NCBI GenBank assembly: GCA_963717195.1
Contig: CAVQVR010000018.1
Location: 1-64,000, forward strand
DNA: 64,000 bases
Reading direction: 5' to 3'
From: JACDAE01 sp963717195
GTDB lineage: Bacteria; Chloroflexota; Ktedonobacteria; Ktedonobacterales; Ktedonobacteraceae
Under the pieces are notes generated by a model. That model did not search any database. It was not told where the DNA came from and saw nothing but the letters and a program-made list of their open reading frames with translations. Below, in pieces: positions 63,304 through 64,000 of the stretch (positions within the stretch are counted from its first letter, which is position 1; each line of letters starts with the position of its first letter). A program made the translations under genes and the position numbers.

Positions 63304-64000
63304 TCAGGGCATAGCCTGTTGCGCCAGGACAGGATAGCCAAGCAATTTACTGGCAACCTCGCTGAAGTTGGATGCGTTGCCACTGCACCAGACCAGGAGT
63401 TGTCCCGCTTCGTGTGTGTGATTGGTTGGGCGATTGATGCCTTCTGCGTCCAGTATTGCACATGTACGGCGTGCAATCGCAGAGCTGCTATCGATGACGA
63501 GAATATCTGGACCAACCACGCGTTCAATCGTCGAGCGCAGAGCCGGAAAATGCGTGCAGCCGAGAACCAGAACATCGATATCATTTATAAGCAGAGGACG
63601 TAATGAATGTTGGAGCGTCTCCTCGACCAGTGGACTATCGAAATCACCGTGTTCGACCAGGGTTACCAGTTCGGGGCAGCCAACCGCGTACACTTGAACT
63701 CCGCTGGCGTAATCATCGATCAACTGGCGCAGATACGTGGCTCTTGCAGCTTGATTGGTAGCAGCGACGCCGATCCGTCCACATTTCGTAAAGCGTGCTG
63801 CCGGTTTCACGGCGGGAACGACGCCAATGAAAGGAAGAGAAAACGTTGCACGCAGCGTATTAAGTGCCGCCTGAGATGCCGTATTGCAGGCTATAACTAT
63901 CAACTTGACACCTTGCTCGATCAAAAAGCGGCAAGCTCGCGTCGTCAATTCAGTGATCTCTGCTTCGCTACGGGTGCCATAAGGGCAGTGACCAGTATCA
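63304..64000 (-). CDS. murI: Glutamate racemase, C-terminal part (cut by window end)
   Basis: The reading frame runs to the edge of the window, so the first residues are missing. The visible part has 'GHCPYGTRS', 'LIVIACNTASQAAL' with the first catalytic Cys, 'FIGVVPAVKPAA' and 'VLVLGCTHFPALR' with the second Cys and its His. It interconverts L- and D-glutamate, supplying D-Glu for MurD in peptidoglycan synthesis. An internal TTG at 63948 is not the start. With MurF-Alr it is the second wall-precursor enzyme in the window, though the two are far apart. Confidence 0.93.
   Translation of the reverse strand, partial: DTGHCPYGTRSEAEITELTTRACRFLIEQGVKLIVIACNTASQAALNTLRATFSLPFIGVVPAVKPAARFTKCGRIGVAATNQAARATYLRQLIDDYASGVQVYAVGCPELVTLVEHGDFDSPLVEETLQHSLRPLLINDIDVLVLGCTHFPALRSTIERVVGPDILVIDSSSAIARRTCAILDAEGINRPTNHTHEAGQLLVWCSGNASNFSEVASKLLGYPVLAQQAMP

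Overview
The window reads as chromosomal DNA of a spore-forming, filamentous Chloroflexota of the Ktedonobacteria type. This is an inference from the mix of genes: membrane-anchored zinc-ribbon proteins with BACON-like ectodomains, FHA proteins, a eukaryotic-type Ser/Thr kinase with TPRs beside a membrane PP2C phosphatase, a bacterial dynamin, and T-box control of pheST. Base composition is moderate, and intergenic regions carry many copies of one short dispersed repeat. No phage, plasmid, IS transposase or CRISPR array was seen.

Layout. 1-5.6 kb: the end of dprA, a methyltransferase, a murF-alr fusion interrupted by one frameshift, and a double GNAT acetyltransferase. 5.9-12 kb: a diacylglycerol-kinase-like lipid kinase, a dynamin-like GTPase, two small membrane proteins and a frameshifted ABC1/UbiB kinase. 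12.4-20.8 kb: an M1 aminopeptidase with a HEAT-like tail, a stress protein, a transglutaminase-like protein with a double-FHA membrane protein, a zinc-ribbon protein with a structured leader, and a FabH-like synthase. 20.7-24.1 kb: a TetR/ABC-ATPase/permease exporter block, visibly richer in G+C and possibly acquired. 24.3-29.6 kb: a gamma-carbonic-anhydrase-like protein, a beta-lactamase-fold hydrolase coupled to an NlpC/P60 peptidase, proline dehydrogenase, a zinc-ribbon membrane protein and an unusual ferredoxin. 29.7-34.6 kb: two zinc-ribbon/TM/BACON-like proteins. 34.9-38.9 kb: pheST under a T-box leader. 39-42.5 kb: small membrane proteins, a dienelactone hydrolase and a second ABC exporter. 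42.7-47.5 kb: a coupled SWIM/SAP and XPB-N-like pair. 47.6-48.7 kb: tRNA-Gly, tRNA-Cys and recO. 48.7-55 kb: a repetitive secreted protein, an MFS transporter, an unrecognised 393-residue protein, hisD and a membrane beta-propeller. 55.5-60.1 kb: the kinase and phosphatase. 60.2-64 kb: nuoC, a small membrane gene, nuoD, two small ORFs and the end of murI.

Two patterns cross the window. First, at least seven genes are broken by a single base gained or lost, usually in a short run of one base, while both halves still read as normal family sequence; draft-sequence error is the simplest reading, although real mutation cannot be excluded. Second, a repeat beginning GTAGGGGC and ending near GCCCG occurs about a dozen times between genes. 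Two copies form perfect inverted pairs with 35-base arms, two supply the TAG stop codon of the gene they follow, and one lies in the pheS T-box leader.

Functional themes are cell-wall precursor synthesis and turnover (MurF-Alr, MurI, NlpC/P60), Ser/Thr phosphorylation signalling (kinase, PP2C, FHA), DNA uptake and repair (DprA, RecO, the XPB-like pair), export (two ABC systems, MFS) and respiration (NuoC, NuoD).
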